DNA from: Luteimonas terrae
Lineage (GTDB): Bacteria > Pseudomonadota > Gammaproteobacteria > Xanthomonadales > Xanthomonadaceae
Length of the DNA: 64,000 nucleotides
Direction of reading: 5' to 3'
NCBI RefSeq assembly: GCF_004358165.1
Contig: NZ_SMTG01000002.1
Span: 1,488,001 to 1,552,000, forward strand
The notes below the pieces were generated by a model that saw only the letters and a program-made list of their open reading frames with translations, had not been told where the DNA came from and ran no database searches. Every line of letters starts with the position of its first letter. The stretch's first letter is position 1. Of the stretch, positions 28,292 through 36,874 are shown one piece after another. A program made the position numbers and the translations under genes.

Positions 28292-29290
28292 TCAACGGGG
28301 CACCAATCGCTGCAGCAGCGCGGCATGGAATTCGTCGGGCGCCTCGACCTGCGGCGAGTGCCCCAGCGCCGGAAATTCGACCAGTTGCGCATCGGGGATG
28401 GCCTCCGCGGTCTTTCGACCGAGCACCGGGTAATTGCCCAGCGTCGCGGCCACGGCTTCGGGCGCCCGGTTGGCGCCGGGCGCGGTGCGGTCCTTGCCGC
28501 CGATCATCAGCAGCGTCGGCACGCGCAGCTTCGGAAACTCGTGCACCACCGGCTGGGTGAAGACCATCTCCGAGGTCTGCGCCTGGTTCCAGGCGACGAT
28601 CTCGCGGTCCGGCCCGGCGTACATGCCGGCCAGCATGTCGACCCAGCGGTCGTAGCGCGGCGCCCACTGGCCGTCGTAATAGAACTTCAGCTGGTAGGCC
28701 TTGATGCTGTCGAACGTGGTCTTGCGCTCGTTCTCGGCCATCGCATCGATGGTCGTGTAGGGCACGCCGGCCGCCTGCCAGTCCTCCAGACCGATCGGAT
28801 TGACCAGCACCAGCTGCTCGACCGCAGCCGGGTACTGCAGTGCATAGCGCGTCGCCAGCATGCCGCCCATGGAGTGGCCGATGAACACCGCGCGCTCGAC
28901 GCCGAGCTCGTCGAGCAGGCCATGCGTGTTCGCCGCCAGCTGCGCGAACGAGAACTGGTAGCCGCGCGGCTTGGTCGAGCCGCAGAAACCGATCTGGTCC
29001 GGCGCGATCACCCGCCAGCCGGCATCGACGAGCACGGTGATGGTCTCGTCCCAGGTCGGCCCGCAGAAGTTCTTGCCGTGCAGCAGCACCGCGGTGCGTC
29101 CGTTGCCGGCGCCTGCGGGCCGTACGTCCATGTAGGCCATCGACAGCGATTGCCCTTGCGAGCTGAAGGCATGCGCCTGGCGCGGATGCGGGTATTCGAA
29201 GCCCTGCGACTCGCCGTCGTAGGACGATGCGAATGCGGGCGTGGCCGACAGCGCGGCGAGCGACAGGGCCAGGGATGCGATGCGATGCAT
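28292..29290 (-). CDS. Exported alpha/beta hydrolase
   Basis: 332 aa from the ATG at 29290. The signal peptide MHRIASLALSLAALSATPAF is followed by AS. Hydrolase features are the oxyanion-hole segment LLHGKNFCGPTWDETI, the nucleophile elbow GHSMGG, Asp in LLMIGGKDRTAPG and His in FPALGHSPQ. The triad is complete, so an active serine hydrolase in the periplasm is expected; the substrate is unknown. It is separated from neighbours by more than 100 bp on both sides. Confidence 0.85.
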   Translation of the reverse strand: MHRIASLALSLAALSATPAFASSYDGESQGFEYPHPRQAHAFSSQGQSLSMAYMDVRPAGAGNGRTAVLLHGKNFCGPTWDETITVLVDAGWRVIAPDQIGFCGSTKPRGYQFSFAQLAANTHGLLDELGVERAVFIGHSMGGMLATRYALQYPAAVEQLVLVNPIGLEDWQAAGVPYTTIDAMAENERKTTFDSIKAYQLKFYYDGQWAPRYDRWVDMLAGMYAGPDREIVAWNQAQTSEMVFTQPVVHEFPKLRVPTLLMIGGKDRTAPGANRAPEAVAATLGNYPVLGRKTAEAIPDAQLVEFPALGHSPQVEAPDEFHAALLQRLVPR

Positions 29291-29429
29291 GGAATGTGGG
29301 GATCTCTGCAGGGGGGCGACGATCATGCCAACGCGCCGCCGGCATACCACGGGCGGCGCGCGGAACTCCGGACTGCTGCGGCGTCTGCCTTAAGTGTGGC
29401 AACAGGCGCAGCAGGCGTTCTAGCGGTTC

Positions 29430-30095
29430 TCAGCGCTCGGGCACGGTCCACATGTAGATGCGGGTGCCGTCGACTTCCTGGGTCTGCTCCGGTTCCCACT
29501 GGTCGGCCATGTCGAAGGCGTGGCTGACGATGCGCGTGCCCGGCTTGAGCTCGGCCAGCAGCTTGGGCCGCAGCTTCACGTTGAGGCTCTGCAGCAGATA
29601 CAGCGTGACCACGCTGGCCTCGCTGATGTCTTCCTGGAACAGGTCGGCCTCCTTGAACGTCACCAGATCGGTGACGCCGGCCTCCTGCGCGTTCGCATTG
29701 GCCTCGCGCACGCGCACCGGGTTGATGTCGATGCCCACGCCGCGCACGCCGAAGCGCTTGGCCGCGGCGATCGGGATGCGCCCGTCGCCCGAGCCCAGGT
29801 CGTAGAGCACGTCGCCTGCCTTGACGCCGGCGAGGTTGAGCATCGCGTCGACCACCGGTTCAGGGGTCGGCACGTAGATCACGTCGGGCTCGCGCGACGG
29901 ACGCGGCGCGCCCTCGGTATGCGGCGAATCCGGACCGACCTCGGCCGTGACGGTGTGCGTGGTGTTCATGTCGTCGGCAGCGCCGGACGTGGCGTTCGCT
30001 GCCGGCCCATTGGCCGTGGCGGCCTGCTCGGAACAGGCGAACAGGAACGGTGCACAGATCGCGAGCGCGATCAGGGTCTTCTTCGACGGCTTCAT
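29430..30095 (-). CDS. Class I SAM-dependent methyltransferase-like protein with export signal
   Basis: 221 aa. The N-terminus MKPSKKTLIALAICAPFLFA followed by Cys looks like a lipoprotein signal (LFAC, slightly off consensus). After a low-complexity linker, PDVIYVPTPEPVVDAMLNLA leads to motif I DLGSGDGRIPIAAAKR, then GVGIDINPVRVREA. This is a standard SAM-binding Rossmann core. Export would be odd because SAM is cytoplasmic, although secreted members of this family are known from annotation. The start overlaps the amino-acid permease stop by four bases (ATGA), so the two are co-translated. Confidence 0.8.
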   Translation of the reverse strand: MKPSKKTLIALAICAPFLFACSEQAATANGPAANATSGAADDMNTTHTVTAEVGPDSPHTEGAPRPSREPDVIYVPTPEPVVDAMLNLAGVKAGDVLYDLGSGDGRIPIAAAKRFGVRGVGIDINPVRVREANANAQEAGVTDLVTFKEADLFQEDISEASVVTLYLLQSLNVKLRPKLLAELKPGTRIVSHAFDMADQWEPEQTQEVDGTRIYMWTVPER

Positions 30096-31450
30096 GGCTC
30101 AGTCTCCTCGGACTGCGTGGACGGTTTGAAGAACAGCAGCAACAGCGCGCCGACCGCGAGCACGGCCACGCCGACGAGCGCGCCGCGTCCGGTGTAGGCC
30201 AGGCTGGAATACAGCAGGTAGGCGCTGGTCGCGCAGAACAGCAGCGGCAGCAGCGGATACAGCGGCACTTCGAAGGGGCGTGGCCGTTGCGGCTCGCGCC
30301 GGCGCAGCACGAACAGTGCGATGCCCACCAGCAGGAAGAACAGCCAGAACACCGGCGCGGTGTACTCCACCGCAACCTCGAAGCCGTCGCGTGCGAATGC
30401 GCCCAATGCCACCAGGCCCAGCGCCAACACGCCCTGGGTCACGATCGCGGCGCGCGGCGTGCCGGTGCGCGCATCCCAGCGACCGATGAAGCCCAGCGCG
30501 GGAAAATCGCGCCCGACCGCATAGACGCTGCGTGCGCCAGTGATCAGCGTGGCGTTCGCCGAGGTCAGCGCGGCGGCCACGACGATCGCGCTCATCAAGG
30601 TCGCGCCGACCGGGCCGAACACGCGCCCCATGACTTCGGCCGCGACCGCGTTGTGTTCGGCCATGCCGCCCAGCCCCAGCACCCGCAGATAGGCGAAGTT
30701 GACCAGCACGTACAGCGCGGCGACCGCGATCAGGCTCAGCACCAGCACGCGCGGCATCCACTTGCGCGCGTCGCGCACTTCCGAGCTGATGTAGACCGCC
30801 TCGTTCCAGCCGCCGTAGGTCAGCAGCACGAAGACCAGGATCAGGCCGATCTCGCTGCCCGCGCCGCTGCCCGGGATCGGTGCGATGTCGCCGGGCGCGA
30901 ACAACAGGCCGGCCACCACGATCACCAGCACGCCGATGATCTCGGCGATGGTCAGCCAGGTCTGCACCGTGGCGCCCTGACGCGTACCGATCCAGTTGAT
31001 GACGGTCAGCAGGACCACCGCGGCAGCCGCATACAACGCGGACGACCACGGCCCGAGATCGAACAACTGGCCCATGTAATCGCCGACGATGAAGCACAGC
31101 AGCGCGATCGAGCCGGTCTGGATCACCGACACGCGCGCCCAGGCGAACAGGAAGGCCGGGCGCGGGCCGTAGGCACGCCGCAGATAGGTGTAGTCGCCGC
31201 CGGCCTGCGGATAGGTCGTTGCCAGTTCGGCGTAGCAGAGCGCGCCGATCACCGACAGCAGACCACCGACGACCCACGCCGCCAGCATCACGAATTCGCT
31301 GCCCGAAACGCCCGCGATCAGCGAAGGGGTGCGGAAGATGCCGGCGCCGACGACGATGCCGATGGTGATCGCGAACGCATCGCGTGCACGGAGCGTGGCG
31401 CGCACTGGCGCAGGGTCGGCCGTCGATGGCCGGCGTTCGCGATTGTCCAT
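30092..31450 (-). CDS. APC family amino acid permease
   Basis: 452 aa with 12 predicted membrane helices. Family marks are FAITIGIVVGAGIFRTPSLI (helix 1 substrate-binding GxGIF), ELATTYPQAGGDYTYLRRAY and LLTYGGWNEAVYISSEVRDA. It resembles LAT-like/basic amino acid permeases (APC superfamily). The substrate is likely an amino acid but not defined. The stop overlaps the methyltransferase start. The 119-bp upstream spacer to the exonuclease gene shows no clear promoter. Confidence 0.87.
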   Translation of the reverse strand: MDNRERRPSTADPAPVRATLRARDAFAITIGIVVGAGIFRTPSLIAGVSGSEFVMLAAWVVGGLLSVIGALCYAELATTYPQAGGDYTYLRRAYGPRPAFLFAWARVSVIQTGSIALLCFIVGDYMGQLFDLGPWSSALYAAAAVVLLTVINWIGTRQGATVQTWLTIAEIIGVLVIVVAGLLFAPGDIAPIPGSGAGSEIGLILVFVLLTYGGWNEAVYISSEVRDARKWMPRVLVLSLIAVAALYVLVNFAYLRVLGLGGMAEHNAVAAEVMGRVFGPVGATLMSAIVVAAALTSANATLITGARSVYAVGRDFPALGFIGRWDARTGTPRAAIVTQGVLALGLVALGAFARDGFEVAVEYTAPVFWLFFLLVGIALFVLRRREPQRPRPFEVPLYPLLPLLFCATSAYLLYSSLAYTGRGALVGVAVLAVGALLLLFFKPSTQSEETEP

Positions 31451-31569
31451 GAAGCTCCAGAGTGGCGAGGACGACGGCCACCGGCGGATCGGTGGCCCGG
31501 GACTGCTGGGCCCACCGATTCAAGCATCGTGAAGATTCCGTTCGCGTGAACGGCTGACGATATTTCCGG

Positions 31570-32475
31570 TCAGCAGGACTCCGGAACGACGATCGTCTCC
31601 GGCACCGCTTCGTCGCGCATCGCTTCGAGCACGCCGAACAGGCTGCGCAGGTCCTGCGCATTGTGCAGGCCGACGCGCCGCAACTTGTCGGCGCTGCCGC
31701 CGCGCAGGTATTCGAGCCACGCCGCAGGCGCTTCGCTGCCCGGCAGATCGTCTTCGCGCAGCACGCCCAGCAGTTCGCGTTCGACCGTCGCCAGCTTGCA
31801 GTTCGCCCAGACGCCGCGGTAGCGCCGCCGCACCGGATGCAGCAGATCGACATGGCGCAGATCGATCAGCGGATCGCGCAGGCGCGCAAGGCGGTAGCGC
31901 GTGGTCAGCAGGGGCCGGTCGTAGCTGCGGCCGTTGTAGCTGACCAGCACCGTGGCCGGCTTGAGCCACTTCGAGAACGTCTTGAGCATTTCGCGCTCGG
32001 CGCCCAGCGTGGTGATGCACAGCTGGCGCATGCGGAGGCGCCCGTCAACGCAGTCCGCCGCGCCGATCATGAAAGCGCGCGTGCCCGTGCCCCCGGCCAG
32101 GCCGGTGGTCTCGGTGTCGAAGGCGAGCAGGTCCGCGCGGCGCGCCGTGTCGTGACGGATGTCGACCAGCGACAGCTCGGCATCGTCGTGCGGCCATGGC
32201 GCCCACTGCTCGACGTAGCGCAGGCCCGGCGCGATCTCCTCGCCGGGCAGCGTGCGGTCCGGGGGCGCGGTGGGCCGCACGGCCCTGGCCGGCGCGCGCA
32301 GCTTCATCAGTTTGCGCAGCTGCGCGACGACCTGTTCGGGCGAGCGCGCCGCATCGACGCGCGCCTGCGCGACGCGGGCGGGCAGCGGCGGCATCGGGGC
32401 CTGCGGCGTGACCGAAGGCAGTGCCGTGCCGGCCTGGCTGCGCAGCAGTCCGAGGCGTTTGGCCAGCGCGCTCAT
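31570..32475 (-). CDS. mrfB: YprB/MrfB-like RNase H-fold exonuclease
   Basis: 301 aa. The RNase H-like fold (YprB family) is shown by LLAFDTETTGLAGGTGTRAF with DxE, VSYNGRSYDRPLL, and GLHNAQDLRSL with the late Asp; together these give a DEDD-type nuclease core. B. subtilis MrfB is longer and has a C-terminal TPR region that is not seen here. The start ATG overlaps the helicase stop (ATGA), so the pair is translationally coupled. MrfA/MrfB act in repair of mitomycin-type DNA lesions in Bacillus; the same role here is inferred. Confidence 0.82.
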   Translation of the reverse strand: MSALAKRLGLLRSQAGTALPSVTPQAPMPPLPARVAQARVDAARSPEQVVAQLRKLMKLRAPARAVRPTAPPDRTLPGEEIAPGLRYVEQWAPWPHDDAELSLVDIRHDTARRADLLAFDTETTGLAGGTGTRAFMIGAADCVDGRLRMRQLCITTLGAEREMLKTFSKWLKPATVLVSYNGRSYDRPLLTTRYRLARLRDPLIDLRHVDLLHPVRRRYRGVWANCKLATVERELLGVLREDDLPGSEAPAAWLEYLRGGSADKLRRVGLHNAQDLRSLFGVLEAMRDEAVPETIVVPESC

Positions 32476-34934
32476 GCAGACAACTGCGGTGTGCGCGCCA
32501 GCAGATCGATGACGCGGGCGGCGAGCTGGCGCGGCGTCCGCTCGGCGTCCTCTTCGGACGCGAGGATCGGACCGACGCAGGCCGGACACCCGGCGCGACA
32601 ACTGCAGCCGTCGATCAGCGCGGCGGCCTGGGCCAGCAACTCGTCGCGCCGTTCGAACAGCGGCGAGGACAGGCCGACGCCACCCGGGTAGTTGTCGTAG
32701 AGATACAACGTCGGCGTGAACCGGCCGATGCCCTCGAAATCCAGCGCCGCACCGTCGCCATCGCGCAACTGCCCACGGCCACGCTGATCGGCGGTCGCGA
32801 ACCAGGTGCCGTCGCCGCTGCCCACGGCCTTCTGCAAGTCGCGGCTTTCGGCCATCACCGCGACCTGTGCGACCAGATGCAGCGCGTAGGACGCGCCGAG
32901 AAACCCGTCCAGCGCCTCGTGCCGCGCATCGAATGCGCGGTCCAGCGCCACTTGCGGCAGTTGCCACCACACCGAACTCGTGTGCAGTTCCTGGTCCGGC
33001 AGATTCACCGGGCCGTAGCCGATGTTCTCGTGCGTGTGGAAGCGGATCTTCTTGTAGCCGGACACGCGCCGCACCACGTGCACCTCGCCGATGTGCGCGC
33101 TGCCCTGCCCGGCATCGGCCTGTTCCTCGTTGTCGAGGACCTTGAGTTTGGTGTAGTCGATCGCGTCGGTGTAGTAGTCGACGGTCGTGCGCGTGACATA
33201 GGCCTTGCGGCCTTCCCAGTCCAGCCGCTCCACCTGGAAGGGCTCGGACTGGATCATGTGGATCGCGCCCTCGTACAGCGTGAGCGCGGCGGCCGAATGG
33301 TCGACCTCGGCGATGATCGTCTGCCGCCCGTCGGTGCGGTCGACGACGACGAAGTTGCCGTCGGCGACCGACCGCAGGTTCACCGCCTGCGCCGGATAAC
33401 TGTCGGCGATCCATTCCCAGCGGTCGCCCTCGTGATGCAGCACCCCGGATTCGGCCAGCACCTCCAGCCACGGCAGCGGCGCGACGGGTCCGAACATGTC
33501 GCCATCGACGAACGGCAGCTCGAACGCGGCGCAGCGGATATGGTCGAGCAGGATCAGCGGCTGGTCGGGTTCGATGCGCGCGTGCTCGGGATTGGCTTCA
33601 GCGAAGAACTCCGGATGCCGCACCACGTACTGGTCCATCGGCTCGGAACTCGCGACCAGCACGCCGACCGACGGCTGCTGCCGGCGACCGGCGCGACCGA
33701 AGCGCTGCCACGTCGCGGAGATGCTGCCTGGATAGCCGTTGAGCACCACGACATCGAGACTGCCGATGTCGACGCCCAGCTCCAACGCCGACGTACTGAC
33801 GATGCCGTCGATGCTGCCGGCGCGCATCTCGCGCTCGGTCGCGCGGCGCTCGGTCGGCAGGTAGCCACCGCGATAGGCGCGGATGCGCTTGGGCTTGCGC
33901 GGGTCGTGATCGAACACTTCCTTGAGGTACTTGGTCAGCACTTCGACCATCAGCCGCGTCTGGCAGAACACCAGTGTCTTAAGGCCCGCACGGATCGCCA
34001 TGCGCGCGATGCGGTTGGACTGCGACCGCGCCGATGCGCGCAGGCCCAGATCGGGATTGATGACCGGTGGGTTCCACAGCAGCACGTGCTTGTCGCCGCG
34101 CGGTGCGCCCGATTCGAGGATCGATTCGAGCGCGGCATCGTCCACTTCGACCAGCGCGCGGCCGTGCTCGCGCGCATTGCCGATCGTCGCCGAGCACAGG
34201 ATGAACTGCGGCGTCACGCCGTAGAACGCGCAGACGCGCTTGAGCCGGCGGATCACGTTTGCAACGTGCGAGCCGAACACCCCGCGATAGGTATGGATCT
34301 CGTCGATCACCACATAACGCAGGTTCTCGAAGAACTGCGCCCACTTGGTGTGATGAGGCAGGATGGCCTGGTGCAGCATGTCCGGGTTACTGACGACGAT
34401 ATCGCCGTTGATGCGGATCGCCTGGCGCGCATCGCCGGGCGTGTCGCCGTCGAAGGTCGCCGCGCGCAGGCCCAGGCTCCCGGCCGCGTTGAGTTCCAGC
34501 AGTTCGGCCACCTGGTCCTGCGCCAGCGCTTTGGTCGGGAACAGGTACAGCGCCTTGCTGCGCGCGGTGATCGCGGCCGACAGCACCGGCAGCGTGTAGC
34601 ACAGCGATTTTCCCGACGCGGTCGGCGTCGCCACGACCAGATGCCGACCGGCCTGCGTGGCCGCCCAGGCCTGCGCCTGATGGCGATACAGCCGATCGAT
34701 GCCGCGGCTGCGCAGCGCGCCCGCGAGGGCTTCCGGCACATCGTCCGGCATCGGCGCGTAATCACCGGCCTGCCCGGGCAGCAGCAGGGTGCCGGTGACG
34801 CGGCCGGGATACTTCGCCGAGAGCCTGGTCGCCAGCGCGCTGCCCGGTGCGGCGGCGTCGATCGTCGCGAGGGCCTGGACGGGTTTGAGGATCGCGTTCA
34901 GGGGAAACTCCGACGCTGCGAAAACGGGACGCAA
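32472..34934 (-). CDS. mrfA: MrfA-like DEAD/DEAH-box repair helicase with DUF1998 zinc-binding C-terminus
   Basis: About 820 aa. Helicase motifs: YRHQAQAW (Q region), ATPTASGKSLCYTLP (I), FPTKALAQDQ (Ia), VSNPDML (Ib), VVIDEIHTYRG (II), ILCSATIGN (III), STSALELGVDIG (V), QRFGRAGRR (VI). The C-terminal DUF1998 carries CSCRAGCPACVG, the four-Cys cluster typical of MrfA. Starts available are TTG at 34934 or CTG at 34901; the latter lies six bases after GGAG. The coupled exonuclease gene follows directly. B. subtilis MrfA is a 3'-5' helicase for mitomycin C lesion repair. Confidence 0.88.
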   Translation of the reverse strand: MRPVFAASEFPLNAILKPVQALATIDAAAPGSALATRLSAKYPGRVTGTLLLPGQAGDYAPMPDDVPEALAGALRSRGIDRLYRHQAQAWAATQAGRHLVVATPTASGKSLCYTLPVLSAAITARSKALYLFPTKALAQDQVAELLELNAAGSLGLRAATFDGDTPGDARQAIRINGDIVVSNPDMLHQAILPHHTKWAQFFENLRYVVIDEIHTYRGVFGSHVANVIRRLKRVCAFYGVTPQFILCSATIGNAREHGRALVEVDDAALESILESGAPRGDKHVLLWNPPVINPDLGLRASARSQSNRIARMAIRAGLKTLVFCQTRLMVEVLTKYLKEVFDHDPRKPKRIRAYRGGYLPTERRATEREMRAGSIDGIVSTSALELGVDIGSLDVVVLNGYPGSISATWQRFGRAGRRQQPSVGVLVASSEPMDQYVVRHPEFFAEANPEHARIEPDQPLILLDHIRCAAFELPFVDGDMFGPVAPLPWLEVLAESGVLHHEGDRWEWIADSYPAQAVNLRSVADGNFVVVDRTDGRQTIIAEVDHSAAALTLYEGAIHMIQSEPFQVERLDWEGRKAYVTRTTVDYYTDAIDYTKLKVLDNEEQADAGQGSAHIGEVHVVRRVSGYKKIRFHTHENIGYGPVNLPDQELHTSSVWWQLPQVALDRAFDARHEALDGFLGASYALHLVAQVAVMAESRDLQKAVGSGDGTWFATADQRGRGQLRDGDGAALDFEGIGRFTPTLYLYDNYPGGVGLSSPLFERRDELLAQAAALIDGCSCRAGCPACVGPILASEEDAERTPRQLAARVIDLLARTPQLSA

Positions 34935-35060
34935 GCGTCGCCGCCGGGCGTCTCACGGCGCGAGACTGCCGCATCACGACGGGCGAACGGCCGCTTCACG
35001 GCCGGGGCATCCGCGCTTGTCCAGCATCGACCGCTCTTTCCACGCCCCCGGAGTACTCCG

Positions 35061-35600
35061 ATGCAGAATCTCGCAGGCAAGAAGATCGCCATCCTCGCCA
35101 CCGACGGCTTCGAACAGTCCGAACTCGAGAAGCCGCAGGCCGCGCTGAAGGAGGCCGGCGCCCACGTCGATGTGATCGCGCCCGGCGATGCGTCCACGAT
35201 CAAGGGCTGGGACCAGAAGGACTGGGGCCGCGAGGTCAAGGTCGACGTTGCGCTGTCCAAGGCCGACGCTGGCAGCTACGACGCGCTGGTGCTGCCGGGC
35301 GGCCAGATCAATCCCGACAAGCTGCGCATCGAGAAAGACGCCGTCGCCTTCGTGAAGACCTTCGGCGATGCCGGCAAGCCCGTCGCGGCGATCTGCCACG
35401 GTCCTTGGCTGCTGGTCGAGTCCGGTCTCGCCAAGGGCCGCAAGGTCACGTCCTGGCCGTCGGTCAAGACCGATCTGGTCAACGCGGGCGCGCACTGGGA
35501 AGATTCGGAAGTCGTCGTCGACGGCAACCTGATCACCAGCCGCAAGCCGGACGATATCCCGGCCTTCAACGACGCGATCGCCAAGGCGGTCGCAGGCTGA
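35061..35600 (+). CDS. DJ-1/PfpI family protein (YhbO/PfpI-like)
   Basis: 179 aa. Family signatures are KKIAILATDGFEQSELEKPQ, YDALVLPGGQINPDKLR and the nucleophile elbow AAICHGPWLLVESG with Cys-His. The early Glu (FEQSELE) needed near the Cys is present. Related proteins are stress-related deglycase or glyoxalase-like enzymes, or proteases in archaea. The ATG at 35061 follows GGAG by nine bases. The MAPEG gene begins 25 bp downstream, so the two may be an operon. Confidence 0.9.
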   Translation: MQNLAGKKIAILATDGFEQSELEKPQAALKEAGAHVDVIAPGDASTIKGWDQKDWGREVKVDVALSKADAGSYDALVLPGGQINPDKLRIEKDAVAFVKTFGDAGKPVAAICHGPWLLVESGLAKGRKVTSWPSVKTDLVNAGAHWEDSEVVVDGNLITSRKPDDIPAFNDAIAKAVAG

Positions 35601-35625
35601 CCCACCGCACATGGAGGACGGACCG

Positions 35626-36015
35626 ATGGCGCTCGAACTGCAGATCCTCGGCTGGGCGATCGCCCTCGGTCTGGTCCACATCGGTGTCGCGGCCGCGTTC
35701 GCCACCTGGCAGCGCGGCCTGCGCTGGAACGCCGGCAATCGCGACGCAGAAGCGCCGCCGCTGACCGGTGCTGCCATCCGTACCGCGGCGGCGTCGCGCA
35801 ACTTCATCGAGACGTTTTCGTTCTTCGCCGTCGCCGTGCTCGCGCTCGTATTCGCGGAGCGGACCGACGCCGCGACCGCCCTCGGCGCACAGGTGTATTT
35901 CTGGGCGCGCGTCGCCTATCTGCCCGTCTACGCGATCGGCATTCCTTACCTGCGCAGCGCGATCTGGGTCGTCTCCCTGTGGGGACTGCTGCAGGTGCTC
36001 AAGCCGCTGTTCTGA
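35626..36015 (+). CDS. MAPEG family inner-membrane protein
   Basis: 129 aa, four hydrophobic segments. MAPEG-like features are RTAAASRNFIETFSFFAVAV, then YFWARVAYLPVYAIGIPYLR. The ATG at 35626 follows GGAGGA by seven bases; the in-frame ATG at 35611 contains that site and is less likely. Eukaryotic MAPEG proteins act on eicosanoids and glutathione; bacterial short forms are uncharacterised membrane proteins. It lies 25 bp after the PfpI gene. Confidence 0.85.
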   Translation: MALELQILGWAIALGLVHIGVAAAFATWQRGLRWNAGNRDAEAPPLTGAAIRTAAASRNFIETFSFFAVAVLALVFAERTDAATALGAQVYFWARVAYLPVYAIGIPYLRSAIWVVSLWGLLQVLKPLF

Positions 36016-36154
36016 GTTGTTTCGCGATGCCGCGCATGCGTCGCTGAACCGAATCCGCAGCCTCGCGCGATGTCATCGAAATCGCGTCTGCGATTCACGG
36101 GAACGAGACGAAGCGGACCGTAGCCTGCGCGCTCCCAACCGGCAGTACCCTCGC

Positions 36155-36394
36155 ATGAAGCACGACACGGACCGCACCCTGGTCATCTCGCTCGGCCGCA
36201 ACGGCCGCGTGTCCTATCCCGAACGGTCCTGGGAAGAAATCGAGCCGGTCCTCCGCCGCATGTGGGAATTCGACGGCCGCATGTGCGCGTGGCACGACGT
36301 CCGCCGCGACGTGCAGGCGGCATGGCGCGCAAGCGACGCCCTCGCGTCGCAGCCGGCCGGTCGTCGTCGCGCGTTCGAGAATCGCGCGGCCTGA
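36155..36394 (+). CDS. Small hypothetical protein
   Basis: 79 aa starting MKHDTDRTLVISLGRNGRVS. The composition is balanced, with a plausible folded segment RSWEEIEPVLRRMWEFDGRM followed by an Arg/Ala-rich tail. No export signal or membrane segment is seen. The start has no strong ribosome-binding site. I do not recognise the family; coding is supported only by an orderly sequence at this locus and lack of a competing gene. Confidence 0.45.
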   Translation: MKHDTDRTLVISLGRNGRVSYPERSWEEIEPVLRRMWEFDGRMCAWHDVRRDVQAAWRASDALASQPAGRRRAFENRAA

Positions 36395-36862
36395 CGCATC
36401 GCCTGCGCCAAGCGTCGTCCCCCGCTCATCCCAGGCGGTGGAAGATTTGACATAAACCGGGCATGGCATTGGCCCATGCCCGGGCCTTCCTGCTTGCGCT
36501 GATCAGCAACGAACGTCTCAACGTGCGTTTGGAACGCCTGTGCAATGAGGCGCTCGAGAGCACCTGCATCTTGCTGCTTTGCAGCATAAATACGCATCGC
36601 TCGCCTGAGCAGCTTGGGACTCGCCTACCCATGTCAGGCCGCTCCTAAGAATTTTTGAGGGCTCTCCATAGGGATTTGTTCCCTTACGGATCAGATATTT
36701 GCCGAATCTGGTCATTTTTTTTGCTTCTGTCTTCGATAAATTTTTCTCTAACCCCCGTTTCATTATTTTTTAACGACGGCTAGGATCGGAACGTCGACAC
36801 ACTCCGCGCCCGTCAAGCCGGCCTGTTATCGGCACCAAGGGGAACTTTGTACGCATTCATTT
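36395..36862. other. AT-rich intergenic region upstream of TonB receptor
   Basis: This 468-bp stretch has no gene I can support. From about 36640 to 36780 it is much lower in GC than the window, with runs such as CATTTTTTTTGC and CATTATTTTTTAACG. A TTGACA hexamer (36447-36452) precedes a palindrome, but no matching -10 was assigned. It may hold the receptor promoter and a regulatory leader. It could also be a remnant of acquired DNA; reading frames here look unlike proteins. Confidence 0.5.
36457..36483. repeat. Perfect inverted repeat CCGGGCATGG...CCATGCCCGG
   Basis: Two perfect 10-bp arms (36457-36466 and 36474-36483) flank a 7-base loop, four bases after TTGACA. It could be an operator or a terminator-like stem; no T-tract follows. 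It lies about 390 bp upstream of the TonB receptor. Confidence 0.5.
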
Positions 36863-36874
36863 GTGGAGAGAGAG

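Noticed and set aside
32421-34900. A plus-strand open frame of more than 800 codons reading through the helicase locus
   Set aside because: It is antisense to the helicase with all its motifs. Only its end (35061-35600) is real coding, the PfpI protein. High-GC DNA gives long shadow frames.
36463-36763. Small frames on both strands in the AT-rich spacer, one with a Lys-rich start
   Set aside because: No ribosome-binding site, no recognisable family and mutual overlap. It is treated as non-coding, although a remnant cannot be excluded.
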